64,000 nt of DNA, from positions 1 to 64,000 of the forward strand of contig JBAYIE010000002.1 of assembly GCA_041665785.1 (NCBI GenBank), given 5' to 3'. Source of the DNA: JBAYIE01 sp041665785. GTDB taxonomy: Bacteria > Bacteroidota > Bacteroidia > UKL13-3. Both the position numbers and the translations under genes were made by a program. The notes beneath the pieces are model-generated. The model saw only the letters and a program-made list of their open reading frames with translations, made no database searches and was not told where the DNA came from. Each line of letters starts with the position of its first letter. Position 1 is the first letter of the stretch. Shown here piece by piece: positions 16,631 to 26,335 of the stretch.

Positions 16631-17329
16631 TTAATCCTGGAATTTATACCCTACTCCCCTTACGGATAAAATATAACGTGGATTCTTGTGATCGGTTTCA
16701 AAGTATTTACGCAATGCCAGAATAAAATTATCGATGGTTCGGGTATTGGGAATCACATTATAATCCCATACAACTTTCAAAATATGCTCCCGGCTGACTA
16801 CCTGATTTTTGTTTTCGATCAGCAGTTTCATCAGCATAATTTCCTTCTTGGTCAGATCGATTTTACCATGTACACCCATGGCTTCATAGCTCTCAAAATT
16901 GATCCAGTTATTACCAAAATGCACTTCGGCGCCAACCTTGTTTTCAGAATGCTCTTGTAGTTTTTTGCTTTTGTCCAGCAATTTGCTGATACGGATCAAC
17001 AACTCTTCCAGATCAAATGGCTTGGTCAGATAATCGTCTGCACCCTTTCTAAGGCCCTGAATCCGATCGGCCGATGTGTTTTTAGCCGAGAGAAACAAGA
17101 TTGGAACATTGGAATTATGCAGACGTATGTTTTCACAAACCATCAAACCATCCATCTCAGGCAACATGATATCGAGTACTACAAGATCGAATTTTTGATT
17201 TCGAAAATCCTTTACAGCAGTATTACCATCGCCTACCACATGAACATAGTATCCTTCAAGCTCGAGGTTGAGCTTTAATGCATGTTGAATATGCTCTTCA
17301 TCCTCAACGATTAATATTCTATATGGCAT
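16631..17329 (-). CDS. OmpR-type response regulator
   Basis: The 232-residue protein has an N-terminal receiver domain with the acidic pair (VEDEE), the phosphorylated Asp in LVVLDIMLPEMDG, the Thr/Ser position in ILFLSAKN and Lys in LTKPFD. The C-terminal winged helix (about 135-232; LTKKEIMLMKLLIENKNQVV, RTIDNFILALRKYFE, RGVGYKF) is the OmpR/PhoB kind. The gene overlaps the kinase at 17319-18440 by 11 bases, so the pair is cotranslated and likely cognate. The stimulus is unknown. Confidence 0.95.
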   Translation of the reverse strand: MPYRILIVEDEEHIQHALKLNLELEGYYVHVVGDGNTAVKDFRNQKFDLVVLDIMLPEMDGLMVCENIRLHNSNVPILFLSAKNTSADRIQGLRKGADDYLTKPFDLEELLIRISKLLDKSKKLQEHSENKVGAEVHFGNNWINFESYEAMGVHGKIDLTKKEIMLMKLLIENKNQVVSREHILKVVWDYNVIPNTRTIDNFILALRKYFETDHKNPRYILSVRGVGYKFQD

Positions 17330-18440
17330 GGTATTTTTTAAATGTTATTTCGAAAATAGCTCCTTTAGGCTGGTTGTCTTTAACTGCAATTTCAGCTTTC
17401 ATCAGATTTAACAGGTTTTTTACAATAAACAGACCCAATCCGGTTCCTTTGCTGGTGCGGGTTTGTTCGTCGCCCGACCGGTAAAATCTCCGGTACAACT
17501 TTTTCTTAGTGGCATCATTGATACCGGGACCATTATCCGAAATGGAAAGTATCACCCGGTCTTTCAACTGACGAAGCAATACATGGCATCGTCCATCGTG
17601 CCCGGCATATTTATAGGCATTGGTTAATAGATTGATGATAATGGTTTCCACTCCAACCGCATCACCTTCTATATACACTTCGTCTTCAATTTCAGCCGTA
17701 AAATACTCCTGCAATGCCCGTGGCGTTATAAATTTATCGAATGTATCCTGTGCAATCTGGCTGAAATTAATCTCTGTAAGGTGCAGTTTATACTTGTGAT
17801 TTTCGAGCTGAGCAGCCATCAAAATATTATTTACCAAATCTTTCAGCCGAACTGTTTCACTCAAAGAATTTTTAAGGATGATGGTCGACTGTTCTTTATC
17901 AAAATCCCGCTTCAATAAAGTTTCGATATACAGTTTTACCGAAGCCAGCGGTGTTTTCAGTTCATGGGTAATAGACAACATAAAATTATTTTGTTGACGG
18001 TTCAAAGCCAGCCGTACATTCAGGCTACGAAATACCCAGATTACTCCCCATATCAGCAGCAATGCCATCACCAGGCCTTCCAGACCGTACATCCTTACAG
18101 TTTTACTTCGCTCCGCTTCCAGCCTATCATAAGCACTATGCAACGGCCTGATTAAGTAATAATCCATTGGGTTTACTTGCTTTTCAGGCTCAATAAACAA
18201 AATTTCCAATTCCGGAAAATTAAAGGCCACATATTCTTTCACATCATTGGTATCGTTGAATAACTCTTGTGCAATAGCTCCCTGTACATCAGTGGTACCC
18301 TTGTAACACAGCAATTCCAGGTTATTCTTTTTTTCTAACGATAAGGAATTCGCTGATTTGATATGGGCAAAAGTCCACCAGGTGAATGCGGTTAGAGAGT
18401 AAAGGGCTACAAAAATAAAGATGATCCCGGGTCTGTTCAT
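17319..18440 (-). CDS. Membrane sensor histidine kinase
   Basis: From the ATG at 18440 the protein is 373 residues. Two membrane helices (about 5-25 and 135-155, MALLLIWGVIWVF) flank a periplasmic sensor of roughly 110 residues with no recognised fold. The kinase core has the H-box ITHELKTPLASVKLY, the N-box NLLTNAYKY, and DNGPGI and GTGLGLF for ATP binding. An upstream TTG at 18467 would add nine residues, but the ATG directly precedes the first helix. The 11-base overlap with the regulator gene indicates a cognate pair. Confidence 0.93.
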   Translation of the reverse strand: MNRPGIIFIFVALYSLTAFTWWTFAHIKSANSLSLEKKNNLELLCYKGTTDVQGAIAQELFNDTNDVKEYVAFNFPELEILFIEPEKQVNPMDYYLIRPLHSAYDRLEAERSKTVRMYGLEGLVMALLLIWGVIWVFRSLNVRLALNRQQNNFMLSITHELKTPLASVKLYIETLLKRDFDKEQSTIILKNSLSETVRLKDLVNNILMAAQLENHKYKLHLTEINFSQIAQDTFDKFITPRALQEYFTAEIEDEVYIEGDAVGVETIIINLLTNAYKYAGHDGRCHVLLRQLKDRVILSISDNGPGINDATKKKLYRRFYRSGDEQTRTSKGTGLGLFIVKNLLNLMKAEIAVKDNQPKGAIFEITFKKYHAI

Positions 18441-18627
18441 ATAAGTATAAACCAAATTGCGACACAAGATAGTGGAAATATTTTAACGCGTTATAGAGTA
18501 GAGCATTTAGTTAAATAGTATACAATTATGTTCTGATACTTCAGGCTTCATGCTTGAATCGTTTGAAGCCATTAACAGCCCGGAAACTCAGACGAATAAT
18601 TTTAGTGAGGTATTGCCTGCGAAGGAT

Positions 18628-18635
18628 TATTTTCG
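18628..18635 (+). promoter_or_regulatory. -7 element (TAnnTTCG type) for glyS
   Basis: TATTTTCG differs from TAnnTTTG in one base and ends six bases before the glyS ATG, so the mRNA would be leaderless or nearly so. Confidence 0.35.
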
Positions 18636-18641
18636 CAACCT

Positions 18642-20111
18642 ATGTCAGAAGAGCTATTTAAGAAAGTTGTGGCACATGCCAAAGAATATGGATTTGTTTT
18701 CCCATCCAGTGAGATCTATGATGGTTTGGGAGCGGTATACGATTATGGCCAAAATGGGGTGGAATTGAAAAATCATTTGCGCACCTATTGGTGGAAAGCT
18801 ATGGTGCAGATGCACGAAAATATTGTTGGAATTGATGCCGCTATTTTTATGCATCCAAAAACCTGGAAAGCAAGTGGCCATTTGGACGGGTTCAGTGATC
18901 CGATGATCGACAATAAAGATTCGAAAAAACGGTATCGGGCTGATCAGTTGCTGGAAGATAAAATCGCACGGTATACCAAAGACGGCAAAAGCAATAAAGC
19001 AGATGATTTGCAGATAGCATTGGATGATGCCTTGCTGACCAACAATCTGGATCAATTGAAATCCCTGATCGAACAACACGAAATAGTTTGTCCGGTGAGC
19101 GGTACACGTAACTGGACAGAAGTGCGTCAGTTTAACCTGATGTTCAGCACAGCCATGGGTGCCATGGCTGAAGATACCGATACGATCTACCTGCGTCCGG
19201 AAACGGCTCAGGGTATATTTGTGAATTTTCTCAATGTTCAAAAGTCAGGACGACTCAAAATCCCTTTTGGGATTGCACAAACCGGTAAGGCTTTTCGCAA
19301 CGAAATCATCGCACGTCAATTTATTATGCGCATGCGTGAATTTGAGCAGATGGAAATGCAATTTTTTATTCGGCCTGGTACACAACAGGAATGGTATGCT
19401 TATTGGAAGAAAGCGCGTATGAACTGGCACCATAAACTGGGATTTGGAGATTCCTCTTACCGTTTTCACGATCATGTTAAACTGGCGCATTACGCGGATG
19501 CTGCCGTTGACATTGAGTTTGATTATCCTTTTGGATTTAAAGAACTCGAAGGCATTCATTCGAGAACCGATTTTGATTTACGTAACCACCAGGAATTGTC
19601 GGGTAAAAAAATGCAGTATTTCGACAACGATCTTGATGCGGATGGAAAACCGTTTGGAAATTATATTCCGTATGTGATTGAAACTTCTATTGGGCTGGAT
19701 CGTTTGTTTCTGGCTACTTTGTGTGCCTCCTATTGCGAAGAAAATATCGGCGAAGGAGATCAGAAAGAAACGCGCGTGGTGATGAAATTTCCTCCCGTAC
19801 TGGCTCCTATAAAAGTAGCCATATTCCCATTAACCAAAAAAGACGGATTACCCGAAAAAGCGCGTCAGATAATGGACGGTTTGAAGCTGGACTTTGCCTG
19901 TTTTTATGAAGAAAAAGATGCTATCGGAAAACGCTACCGGCGTCAGGATGCTTTGGGTACTCCTTTTTGCATTACCATTGATCATGATACGTTAAAAGAC
20001 GATACCGTTACTATTCGTTACCGCGACACCATGTTGCAGGAACGCATTGCAGTAACGCGCATTCATGAAATCCTTACATCAGAATTGAACTGGAAAAATT
20101 TATTGTCCTGA
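18642..20111 (+). CDS. glyS: Glycyl-tRNA synthetase, single-chain type
   Basis: The 489-residue class II synthetase charges tRNA-Gly. It has the homodimeric (eukaryote-like) organisation, not the alpha-beta type: an N-terminal FVFPSSEIYDGLGAVYDYG motif 1 region, motif 2 (RPETAQGIFVNF, then AFRNEIIARQFIMRMREFEQ), motif 3 (SIGLDRLFLA) and a C-terminal anticodon-binding domain (about 390-489). The lptB gene follows four bases after the stop. The start ATG matches the conserved N-terminus and the promoter position. Confidence 0.97.
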   Translation: MSEELFKKVVAHAKEYGFVFPSSEIYDGLGAVYDYGQNGVELKNHLRTYWWKAMVQMHENIVGIDAAIFMHPKTWKASGHLDGFSDPMIDNKDSKKRYRADQLLEDKIARYTKDGKSNKADDLQIALDDALLTNNLDQLKSLIEQHEIVCPVSGTRNWTEVRQFNLMFSTAMGAMAEDTDTIYLRPETAQGIFVNFLNVQKSGRLKIPFGIAQTGKAFRNEIIARQFIMRMREFEQMEMQFFIRPGTQQEWYAYWKKARMNWHHKLGFGDSSYRFHDHVKLAHYADAAVDIEFDYPFGFKELEGIHSRTDFDLRNHQELSGKKMQYFDNDLDADGKPFGNYIPYVIETSIGLDRLFLATLCASYCEENIGEGDQKETRVVMKFPPVLAPIKVAIFPLTKKDGLPEKARQIMDGLKLDFACFYEEKDAIGKRYRRQDALGTPFCITIDHDTLKDDTVTIRYRDTMLQERIAVTRIHEILTSELNWKNLLS

Positions 20112-20115
20112 CTTT

Positions 20116-20850
20116 ATGGAAAATCATCTGATACTGAAAACTGAAAATTTAGTGAAGCGTTACCGCAAAAGAACGGTAGTTGATCACGTATCATATGAAG
20201 TGAATCAGGGAGAATGCGTTGGATTGCTTGGGCCCAATGGTGCCGGAAAAACAACCTCTTTTTATATGACGGTTGGTATCGTAAAACCCGATGAAGGCCG
20301 CGTAATGCTGGGTAATGAAGATATTACAACCATGCCCATGTATCGCAGGGCGCAACGAGGCATTGGGTATTTACCTCAGGAGGCCTCTGTTTTTCGTACG
20401 CTCAGTGTTGAAGACAATATTCGCGCAGTGCTGGAAATGACCACGCTGAATAAAAAAGAGCAGGCAGAAAAGCTTGAATCATTACTGGAAGAATTTGGAT
20501 TGATTCGCGTACGGCATAATATGGGAAATGTATTGAGTGGCGGCGAAAGACGCAGATGCGAGATTGCACGTGCCATTGCAGTAAATCCAAAATTTATTTT
20601 GCTCGATGAACCATTCGCCGGCGTTGACCCGATTGCTGTTGAAGATATTCAACAAATTGTGGCTAAACTGAAACACCGCAATATTGGCATTCTGATTACC
20701 GATCACAATGTACACGAGACCTTGTCGATTGTAGACCGTGCCTACCTGTTGTTCGAGGGCCGGATCCTAAAAGCAGGTTCAGCGCGCGAACTTGCCGAAG
20801 ATGAAATGGTTCGCAAGGTTTACCTCGGACAAAATTTTGTATTGCGTTAG
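20116..20850 (+). CDS. lptB: Lipopolysaccharide export ATP-binding protein LptB
   Basis: The 244-residue ABC ATPase powers transport of lipopolysaccharide from the inner membrane with LptF and LptG. Walker A is GPNGAGKTT, the Q-loop is in GYLPQEASVFR, the signature is LSGGERRRCEIARA and Walker B is FILLDEPFAGVD; the His switch is in ITDHNV. The phrase YLPQEASVFRTLSVEDNI is specific to LptB. LptF, LptG and LptC are not nearby. It follows glyS by four bases and is probably cotranscribed with it. Confidence 0.95.
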   Translation: MENHLILKTENLVKRYRKRTVVDHVSYEVNQGECVGLLGPNGAGKTTSFYMTVGIVKPDEGRVMLGNEDITTMPMYRRAQRGIGYLPQEASVFRTLSVEDNIRAVLEMTTLNKKEQAEKLESLLEEFGLIRVRHNMGNVLSGGERRRCEIARAIAVNPKFILLDEPFAGVDPIAVEDIQQIVAKLKHRNIGILITDHNVHETLSIVDRAYLLFEGRILKAGSARELAEDEMVRKVYLGQNFVLR

Positions 20851-20865
20851 ATTTTCTATCTCACG

Positions 20866-22266
20866 TTAAACATGCAATGCCCTGTTGGCTGTTGCAGCCA
20901 ATGCAGCCTCTTTGATGGCTTCGGCATAAGTAGGATGGGCATGACTCATACGGCTTATGTCTTCCGCACTTGCTCTGAATTCCATCGCTGTTACAGCTTC
21001 GGCAATTAAGTCGGCTGCACGCGGTCCGATCATATGTACACCCAACACCTCGTCGGTAACTTCATCTGCCAGTATCTTTACAAATCCATCTATATCCATA
21101 CTTGCACGGGCCCGCCCCAGAGCACGCATGGGAAAATTTCCGGTTTTGTATTTAATACCCGACTTTTTTAGCTCTTCCTCTGTAGCTCCCACGCCTGCAA
21201 CTTCAGGCCAGGTATAAACAACTCCAGGGATCAGGTTATAATGAATATGAGGCTTTTGACCGGCCATCACTTCAGCCACAAAAACACCTTCCTCTTCTGC
21301 CTTGTGTGCGAGCATGGCGCCTTTCACCACATCACCAACTGCATATATGCCGCTAACGCTTGTTTCCAGCTGTTCGTTGGTTTCTATCCGGCCACGATCA
21401 TCGGTTTTTAATCCGATATTTTCCAGTCCCAAACCTTCTGTATAAGGCTTGCGTCCTACTGCTACTAAACAATAGTCAGATGTAAAAGAAACTTCTTCAC
21501 CCTTTTCGTTATCTGCAATTACAACCACTTCCTTTCCGGCACCTTTTACACTTTTCACCTTATGGCTGAGATGAAATTCAAATCCCTGCTTTCTCAATAT
21601 CCGTTGCAATTCCTTTCCCAGAGAGGCATCCATGGTAGGGATTATGGAGGCCGTATATTCAATTACGGAAACCTTCGATCCAAGACGTGCATAAACAGAG
21701 CCTAATTCCAATCCGATAACGCCCCCACCTATAACTATCAGGTGCTTCGGAACTTCGGTTAAGTTGAGAGCTTCGGTAGATGTAATCACTCTCTTTTTAT
21801 CGATTACCATGCCGGGAAATGCAGCGGGTTTTGATCCGGTTGCGATGATGGTTTTGTCGGTTTCGATTTCAATCACCTGATCACCTGTAATACGAATCTT
21901 GTTTTTTGTTACAAACGAACCAATGCCTTTGTACACATCAATCTTGTTTTTCTTCATCAGAAAATCAATGCCTTCACTGGTAACTTTCACTACTCCGTTT
22001 TTGCGTGCGATCATTTGCTCCAGGTTAACCTGCAATTCACCCTTTACATCAATCCCATGTGCAGTAAAATTGTGCACTGCAGCATGATACAGTTCCGATG
22101 AATCAAGCAATGCCTTGGAAGGTATGCATCCCACATTAAGGCAGGTTCCACCCATGCTGTTGTATTTTTCTATGATCGCTGTTTTAAAACCAAGCTGAGC
22201 ACATCGGATAGCGGCTACATATCCGCCTGGTCCTGAGCCAATAATTGTAACATTGTATTTGTTCAT
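20866..22266 (-). CDS. lpdA: Dihydrolipoyl dehydrogenase
   Basis: This E3 subunit re-oxidises dihydrolipoyl groups in 2-oxoacid dehydrogenase complexes using NAD. From the ATG at 22266 it has 466 residues, a normal family length. The N-terminal FAD motif VTIIGSGPGGYVAAI is followed by the redox-active pair in GGTCLNVGCIPSKALL. A second GxGxxG (VIGGGVIGLELGS) binds NAD, and the C-terminal HAHPTYAEAIKEAAL carries the active-site His-Glu. A longer frame to 22398 would add 44 non-family residues, and the promoter at 22284-22291 places the transcription start beyond that extension. Confidence 0.97.
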   Translation of the reverse strand: MNKYNVTIIGSGPGGYVAAIRCAQLGFKTAIIEKYNSMGGTCLNVGCIPSKALLDSSELYHAAVHNFTAHGIDVKGELQVNLEQMIARKNGVVKVTSEGIDFLMKKNKIDVYKGIGSFVTKNKIRITGDQVIEIETDKTIIATGSKPAAFPGMVIDKKRVITSTEALNLTEVPKHLIVIGGGVIGLELGSVYARLGSKVSVIEYTASIIPTMDASLGKELQRILRKQGFEFHLSHKVKSVKGAGKEVVVIADNEKGEEVSFTSDYCLVAVGRKPYTEGLGLENIGLKTDDRGRIETNEQLETSVSGIYAVGDVVKGAMLAHKAEEEGVFVAEVMAGQKPHIHYNLIPGVVYTWPEVAGVGATEEELKKSGIKYKTGNFPMRALGRARASMDIDGFVKILADEVTDEVLGVHMIGPRAADLIAEAVTAMEFRASAEDISRMSHAHPTYAEAIKEAALAATANRALHV

Positions 22267-22283
22267 ACCTAAATTTTGCGCAG

Positions 22284-22291
22284 CAAAGGTA
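22284..22291 (-). promoter_or_regulatory. -7 element for lpdA
   Basis: Minus-strand TACCTTTG matches TAnnTTTG exactly, 17 bases before the lpdA ATG, in the short gap after the sensor kinase gene. Confidence 0.5.
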
Positions 22292-22342
22292 TATGCTGAA
22301 TCGGGAATTTTATGAAGAATCAAACTTTTTACCGGTGAAAAG

Positions 22343-25300
22343 TCATTCAGACGGAATGACTTGTTCCTGACGCTGTTCCACCTCCTGAATGGGTTCATAA
22401 TTCAGTGTAATGATAAAAGTGGTACCCTGCCCTTCCTCACTTTGTACATCTATGCTTCCATTGAGCACTTCAATTTGGGTTTTTACCATATACAAACCAA
22501 GTCCTTTGCCTTCAACCGAGGTATTGAATCGTTTATACAATCCAAACAAATGATCCTTGTATTTATCGAGATTAATCCCAATGCCATTATCTGTAAAGTA
22601 AATGCGTACCTGTTTCTCCAGTTTTTCTGATCGGATTCGGATAATGACCGGAATCTCCGGTTTGGCATATTTGATACTATTGGTGATCAGATTCAAAAAA
22701 ATACTGTGCAAATAGGATCGTACAGTAAATAAATGATCGATAGCTGTAAAATCAGATTCAATTTTTGCTCCGGTTTGGTTTAGCGTAAACTGAATGGATG
22801 AAACCACTTCGCGTAAAACAGCATTCAGACTCACATTTACGCGCAGTTCTTTCAGTTCACGACGTGTTCTTAAAATTTGATTCAAATCGTCGAGCACCAA
22901 ATCTAACCGTTGCGCCGAATCAGATATTCCTTGAATTGTGGTGATTTTATCTTCTTCAACCAGATCCATGTTTAGAAGACTACTCAAACCCAGAATTGTT
23001 GCTAACGGGGCCCTTACATTATGTGCAACGATATAGGCAAATTGTTCAAGATCACGGTTGCGTTGGATAATATCCTGAATAATTTTTTTCCGTTCAAGTT
23101 CCAGATTTTTAGCATTGGTGATATCGTATGCCGAAAGGCAAATGCCTATGGATTCCCCATTATTAATTACGGGTACCAAAGTAATATTGTAGTAATGTGT
23201 AGTATTGTTATTGGTAAAATGCGTTTCGTATTCCAATGGTTTTTGAGTGCTCAGTATTTCATCAAACAGTTTACGTGTATTCTCAATGCGCTCTGGTATC
23301 AGGAGCTCCAGGAAATTTCGCTGCAGCTCAAGTTTAATTCCAGTCTCCTGCGCATATCCCTGTTTAATGCGTTTATTAAACGCCATGACGTCGAAATTCC
23401 TGTTTAATAAAGCATACCCAATCTCCGTATTTTCAAATACAGATTTCAGATTTGCTTCTGATTTTAACAATGCATCCTGATTAAATCGTTTGTTGAAACT
23501 ATCTTCAATCATTTCTGCAAGATTGTTGATGAGGTCACGCTCTTCCTTTAAAAACGGGCCTTCATCAAATGCCGGACGTTGCGCCGAATAACTCACTTCC
23601 AACATACCTTCTACCTGGTCTCTTGTTTTGAAGTTTGCACGCTGCAGTGCAACAGGCGGCTGATAGTTTGCGGTTTCAAATACCTTCTCACCATAATGAA
23701 TTCTTGCCTGACACACATCATTAAATTGCCATCCCAAAGGAAGAATATTCGTAACCTTTTGCAGCATTTCATCTATGGTTAATTTATCGTCGTGTATACT
23801 TTTATTAACCAGGTATATCGCAGTAAGTTCTTTGATCCGCTCTTTCAGCATAAACTGCGCCTCTTCCTTCTCTTGGCGATTCCGGATATTCCGGATGGCC
23901 AGCGACAAATTATTGGCTAACCTTTCCAGTGTCTCAACCTCATTGGTATCGAATGCATCAATGCTTTCAGAATAAATATTCAGGGTTCCGGTTAACTGAT
24001 CCGCGCTAAATTTCAGGGGTAAAACAATGGAAGCTGCAATTCCAAATTGACGGGCATTTTCAAGCCAGGGTTTAAAATTCTCGGAATGAAACACGTTGTT
24101 GGTTATTACGGGTTTCCCGTGCAACAAAACCTGAGCTGTCGGACCTTTGGAAAGAACCGGATCATTGGTTGAAATAACCACCTTTTTAAGGTAGTTGGTT
24201 TCTCCAAATGCTTCTATGGGTTTAATGAGTTGTTGCTTGTCGAGCGGATCGGGAGAATCGCTGATCCAGGCTAACTTATAACCGCCACTTGTCACAGCGC
24301 ATTTACAAATTTCATTCAGTAATTCCGCTTCGCTCTTGAGCCGGTATATGCTATCATTCACAGTATTCAGCAAAGCAATTTCCCGGTTTATTTTACTCAG
24401 CTTTTGCTCAAAAAGAATCCGTTGTGTTACGTCGGTATAGGTCATTACCAGCCGCCCTACATGTTCATCGTTCAATAGATTTCGGTACGTACCTTCCAGC
24501 CATATATAGTATCCCTTTTTATGCAATAAACGATGTTTTAAGTGAACTGGTTTACCGGGTGACTGTATTGATTCGCCATATAATTTTTTAGCCAGATCCC
24601 TGTCATCCGGATGAATGAGTTCCAATCCATCCCGTTTCTGAAAATCATGCAATGAATATCCTGAAATGCGTTGCGTGGAAGGAGTCTGGTAAGTCACTTG
24701 TCCCTTCTCACTCAATAGAACAATTGCATCCGAACTGGTTTCAATAATGGTACGGTAATATTGCTCGTCATCTGCCAGCTGTTTCGACTTTTCTGCAATG
24801 ATAGTTTTCAAAATCTCGGGTCTCCGTGCGCGCTGATATGCAAATCCGCCAAAGGTGATAGAAAGAATCATTCCCAGAAGTCCGATGATTTTATAGCCGC
24901 TTATGTGGGATTGATACAAATCATTATGTGCTACATAAATGGTCCAATCCCCTTCTTTCATGAATGTACTAACCCATTCCCTCTGACTCATAAAACCGGA
25001 ATCGTAATAAAAATATTCGGTGCGTTGATGAATCGGGTGCGTTTTGGAAAGTTGATAGATAAATTTTTTCCGACCCTGTTCCTGCGTATTTATATAACGA
25101 TTGATCGTTGATAGTTTGGTAAGCACAACTGAGAATCCAAGGAAGTGGTTGTTTCGAAATACAGGCAATCGGCCGATTATTGCTTTTCCGCCCCCCTGAA
25201 TTAAATCATAGGGACCAGCGTAATGAATTTCCTTTTGGGCTATGGTCTGTAATGCCTCCTTCTTACGAAGCGGATCTTTGAATATATCGAATCCAAGAAC

Positions 25301-25666
25301 CACTTTGTTTTCTTCATAGGGATAAACGTGGGTCATAACACCACCCTTTGATAATTGAATACCATCAACGAATTTGTTGTTCTCAATGAGATGTGCAGCC
25401 AGGGCATTAAAATCCCGGGGTGCACCGTAGTTTTCATAAATACTACCTATAGCATATGCGATAGCTGTGTTATGATTCAGGAGTGTTCTAAATCGATCAT
25501 GAACAGCGTGTAATTCAAAGGTTAATTCTTCGCGTTCTCTGGTAATTGCTATTACCCGTTGCTGATATGTCAGAAATTGAGTTAGTGCGAGAGTAGCAAT
25601 AAATGTGGCCAGCCCAATCAATAATGGACTATTGCGCATAAATCGTATCAACTTCGATTTAATCAT
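22343..25666 (-). CDS. Multidomain sensor histidine kinase (CHASE, PAS, GAF, PAS)
   Basis: The 1107-residue protein has a first membrane helix at about 13-33, an extracytoplasmic CHASE domain at about 70-190 (GIQLSKGGVMTHVYPYEEN, GPYDLIQGGGKAIIGRLPVF), and a second helix at about 258-277. Inside the cell follow PAS (about 300-420), GAF (about 440-600), a second GAF-like region (about 605-730), another PAS (about 735-850) and the kinase core. The H-box reads VAHNVRAPLATILGL, a variant with Asn-Val-Arg; the ATP domain has NLITNSIKYA, DNGIGI and GKGLGLYMVK. No response regulator is adjacent, so the partner is unknown. CHASE domains often sense small ligands. Confidence 0.93.
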   Translation of the reverse strand: MIKSKLIRFMRNSPLLIGLATFIATLALTQFLTYQQRVIAITREREELTFELHAVHDRFRTLLNHNTAIAYAIGSIYENYGAPRDFNALAAHLIENNKFVDGIQLSKGGVMTHVYPYEENKVVLGFDIFKDPLRKKEALQTIAQKEIHYAGPYDLIQGGGKAIIGRLPVFRNNHFLGFSVVLTKLSTINRYINTQEQGRKKFIYQLSKTHPIHQRTEYFYYDSGFMSQREWVSTFMKEGDWTIYVAHNDLYQSHISGYKIIGLLGMILSITFGGFAYQRARRPEILKTIIAEKSKQLADDEQYYRTIIETSSDAIVLLSEKGQVTYQTPSTQRISGYSLHDFQKRDGLELIHPDDRDLAKKLYGESIQSPGKPVHLKHRLLHKKGYYIWLEGTYRNLLNDEHVGRLVMTYTDVTQRILFEQKLSKINREIALLNTVNDSIYRLKSEAELLNEICKCAVTSGGYKLAWISDSPDPLDKQQLIKPIEAFGETNYLKKVVISTNDPVLSKGPTAQVLLHGKPVITNNVFHSENFKPWLENARQFGIAASIVLPLKFSADQLTGTLNIYSESIDAFDTNEVETLERLANNLSLAIRNIRNRQEKEEAQFMLKERIKELTAIYLVNKSIHDDKLTIDEMLQKVTNILPLGWQFNDVCQARIHYGEKVFETANYQPPVALQRANFKTRDQVEGMLEVSYSAQRPAFDEGPFLKEERDLINNLAEMIEDSFNKRFNQDALLKSEANLKSVFENTEIGYALLNRNFDVMAFNKRIKQGYAQETGIKLELQRNFLELLIPERIENTRKLFDEILSTQKPLEYETHFTNNNTTHYYNITLVPVINNGESIGICLSAYDITNAKNLELERKKIIQDIIQRNRDLEQFAYIVAHNVRAPLATILGLSSLLNMDLVEEDKITTIQGISDSAQRLDLVLDDLNQILRTRRELKELRVNVSLNAVLREVVSSIQFTLNQTGAKIESDFTAIDHLFTVRSYLHSIFLNLITNSIKYAKPEIPVIIRIRSEKLEKQVRIYFTDNGIGINLDKYKDHLFGLYKRFNTSVEGKGLGLYMVKTQIEVLNGSIDVQSEEGQGTTFIITLNYEPIQEVEQRQEQVIPSE

Positions 25667-25707
25667 TTACATAGCCATAAATGAAACTAACTGTTAAGGA
25701 AAGAAAC

Positions 25708-25731
25708 AGGATATGCTAAAAAACATATCCT
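25708..25731 (-). terminator. Hairpin terminator after the His/Met-rich membrane protein gene
   Basis: AGGATATG / CATATCCT (25708-25715, 25724-25731) forms an eight-base stem with an A-rich loop, and T-rich sequence follows in the minus-strand direction. Confidence 0.5.
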
Positions 25732-25781
25732 ATTTCGGTTGAAATTGTAAGCTTTCGGAATAACCCTCTTACACGTGCAGA

Positions 25782-26144
25782 TTAATGCACAGAGTCAGCC
25801 GGATGCTCGTGTTCCTCTGCATCATCATCATCGTCTTCCATGTCCTTTTGCATCATAGCTTTATCGCCTGGTTTGCAACATCCTTTTTTCATCCCTTCAT
25901 GATGCCCTTCGCTACCCATCATTGGACAGCAAGCCATTTCGTGATTGTATTTGCCATCGTGGCTACATGCCATTCGGCCAATACCGCGTGTTACTTCGCA
26001 AATCAAAACCAGTACTGCAACAGCAATGATCAGATACGAAGCCCAGGTAAACATTTTTCCTAATCCGTCTTTCTGCACTTTAGCCAATAAATGCAATGCT
26101 GCTATTAAGGTAAGCAGGGTAATACAAATGGTAATAAATATCAT
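25782..26144 (-). CDS. Small membrane protein with a metal-ligand-rich tail
   Basis: The 120-residue protein has two membrane helices (about 1-22 and 33-54) and a hydrophilic tail packed with possible metal ligands: Cys in MACSHD, MACCPMMG and KKGCCKPG, several Met and His, then an acidic run (EDDDDDAEEHEH). No domain is recognised. The composition suggests binding of copper, zinc or another metal on one side of the membrane, but this is inference from composition. It is on the same strand as the haem-binding gene upstream. A -7 element lies 20 bases before the ATG. Confidence 0.7.
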   Translation of the reverse strand: MIFITICITLLTLIAALHLLAKVQKDGLGKMFTWASYLIIAVAVLVLICEVTRGIGRMACSHDGKYNHEMACCPMMGSEGHHEGMKKGCCKPGDKAMMQKDMEDDDDDAEEHEHPADSVH

Positions 26145-26164
26145 AGGGGTGGTTATTTGTTGAA

Positions 26165-26172
26165 CAAATATA
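26165..26172 (-). promoter_or_regulatory. -7 element for the metal-ligand-rich protein gene
   Basis: Minus-strand TATATTTG matches TAnnTTTG exactly, 20 bases before the ATG at 26144. Confidence 0.5.
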
Positions 26173-26335
26173 TATTCATTTATTCGTATAAATCCAAATT
26201 CTTACGCGATAAATGAAAATGAAAATCTGAAAAATCCGCAAACCGCAAAAGATTTCACAAATACGCATACAGGAAAGCGTAAATTCAGGAATTCAATGTG
26301 CAAATAACAGAGAATTCCAAAAATAAGGAGATCCC

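Noticed and set aside
22267..22398. 44-residue N-terminal extension of lpdA
   Set aside because: It does not match the family, overlaps the kinase gene and lies upstream of the lpdA promoter.
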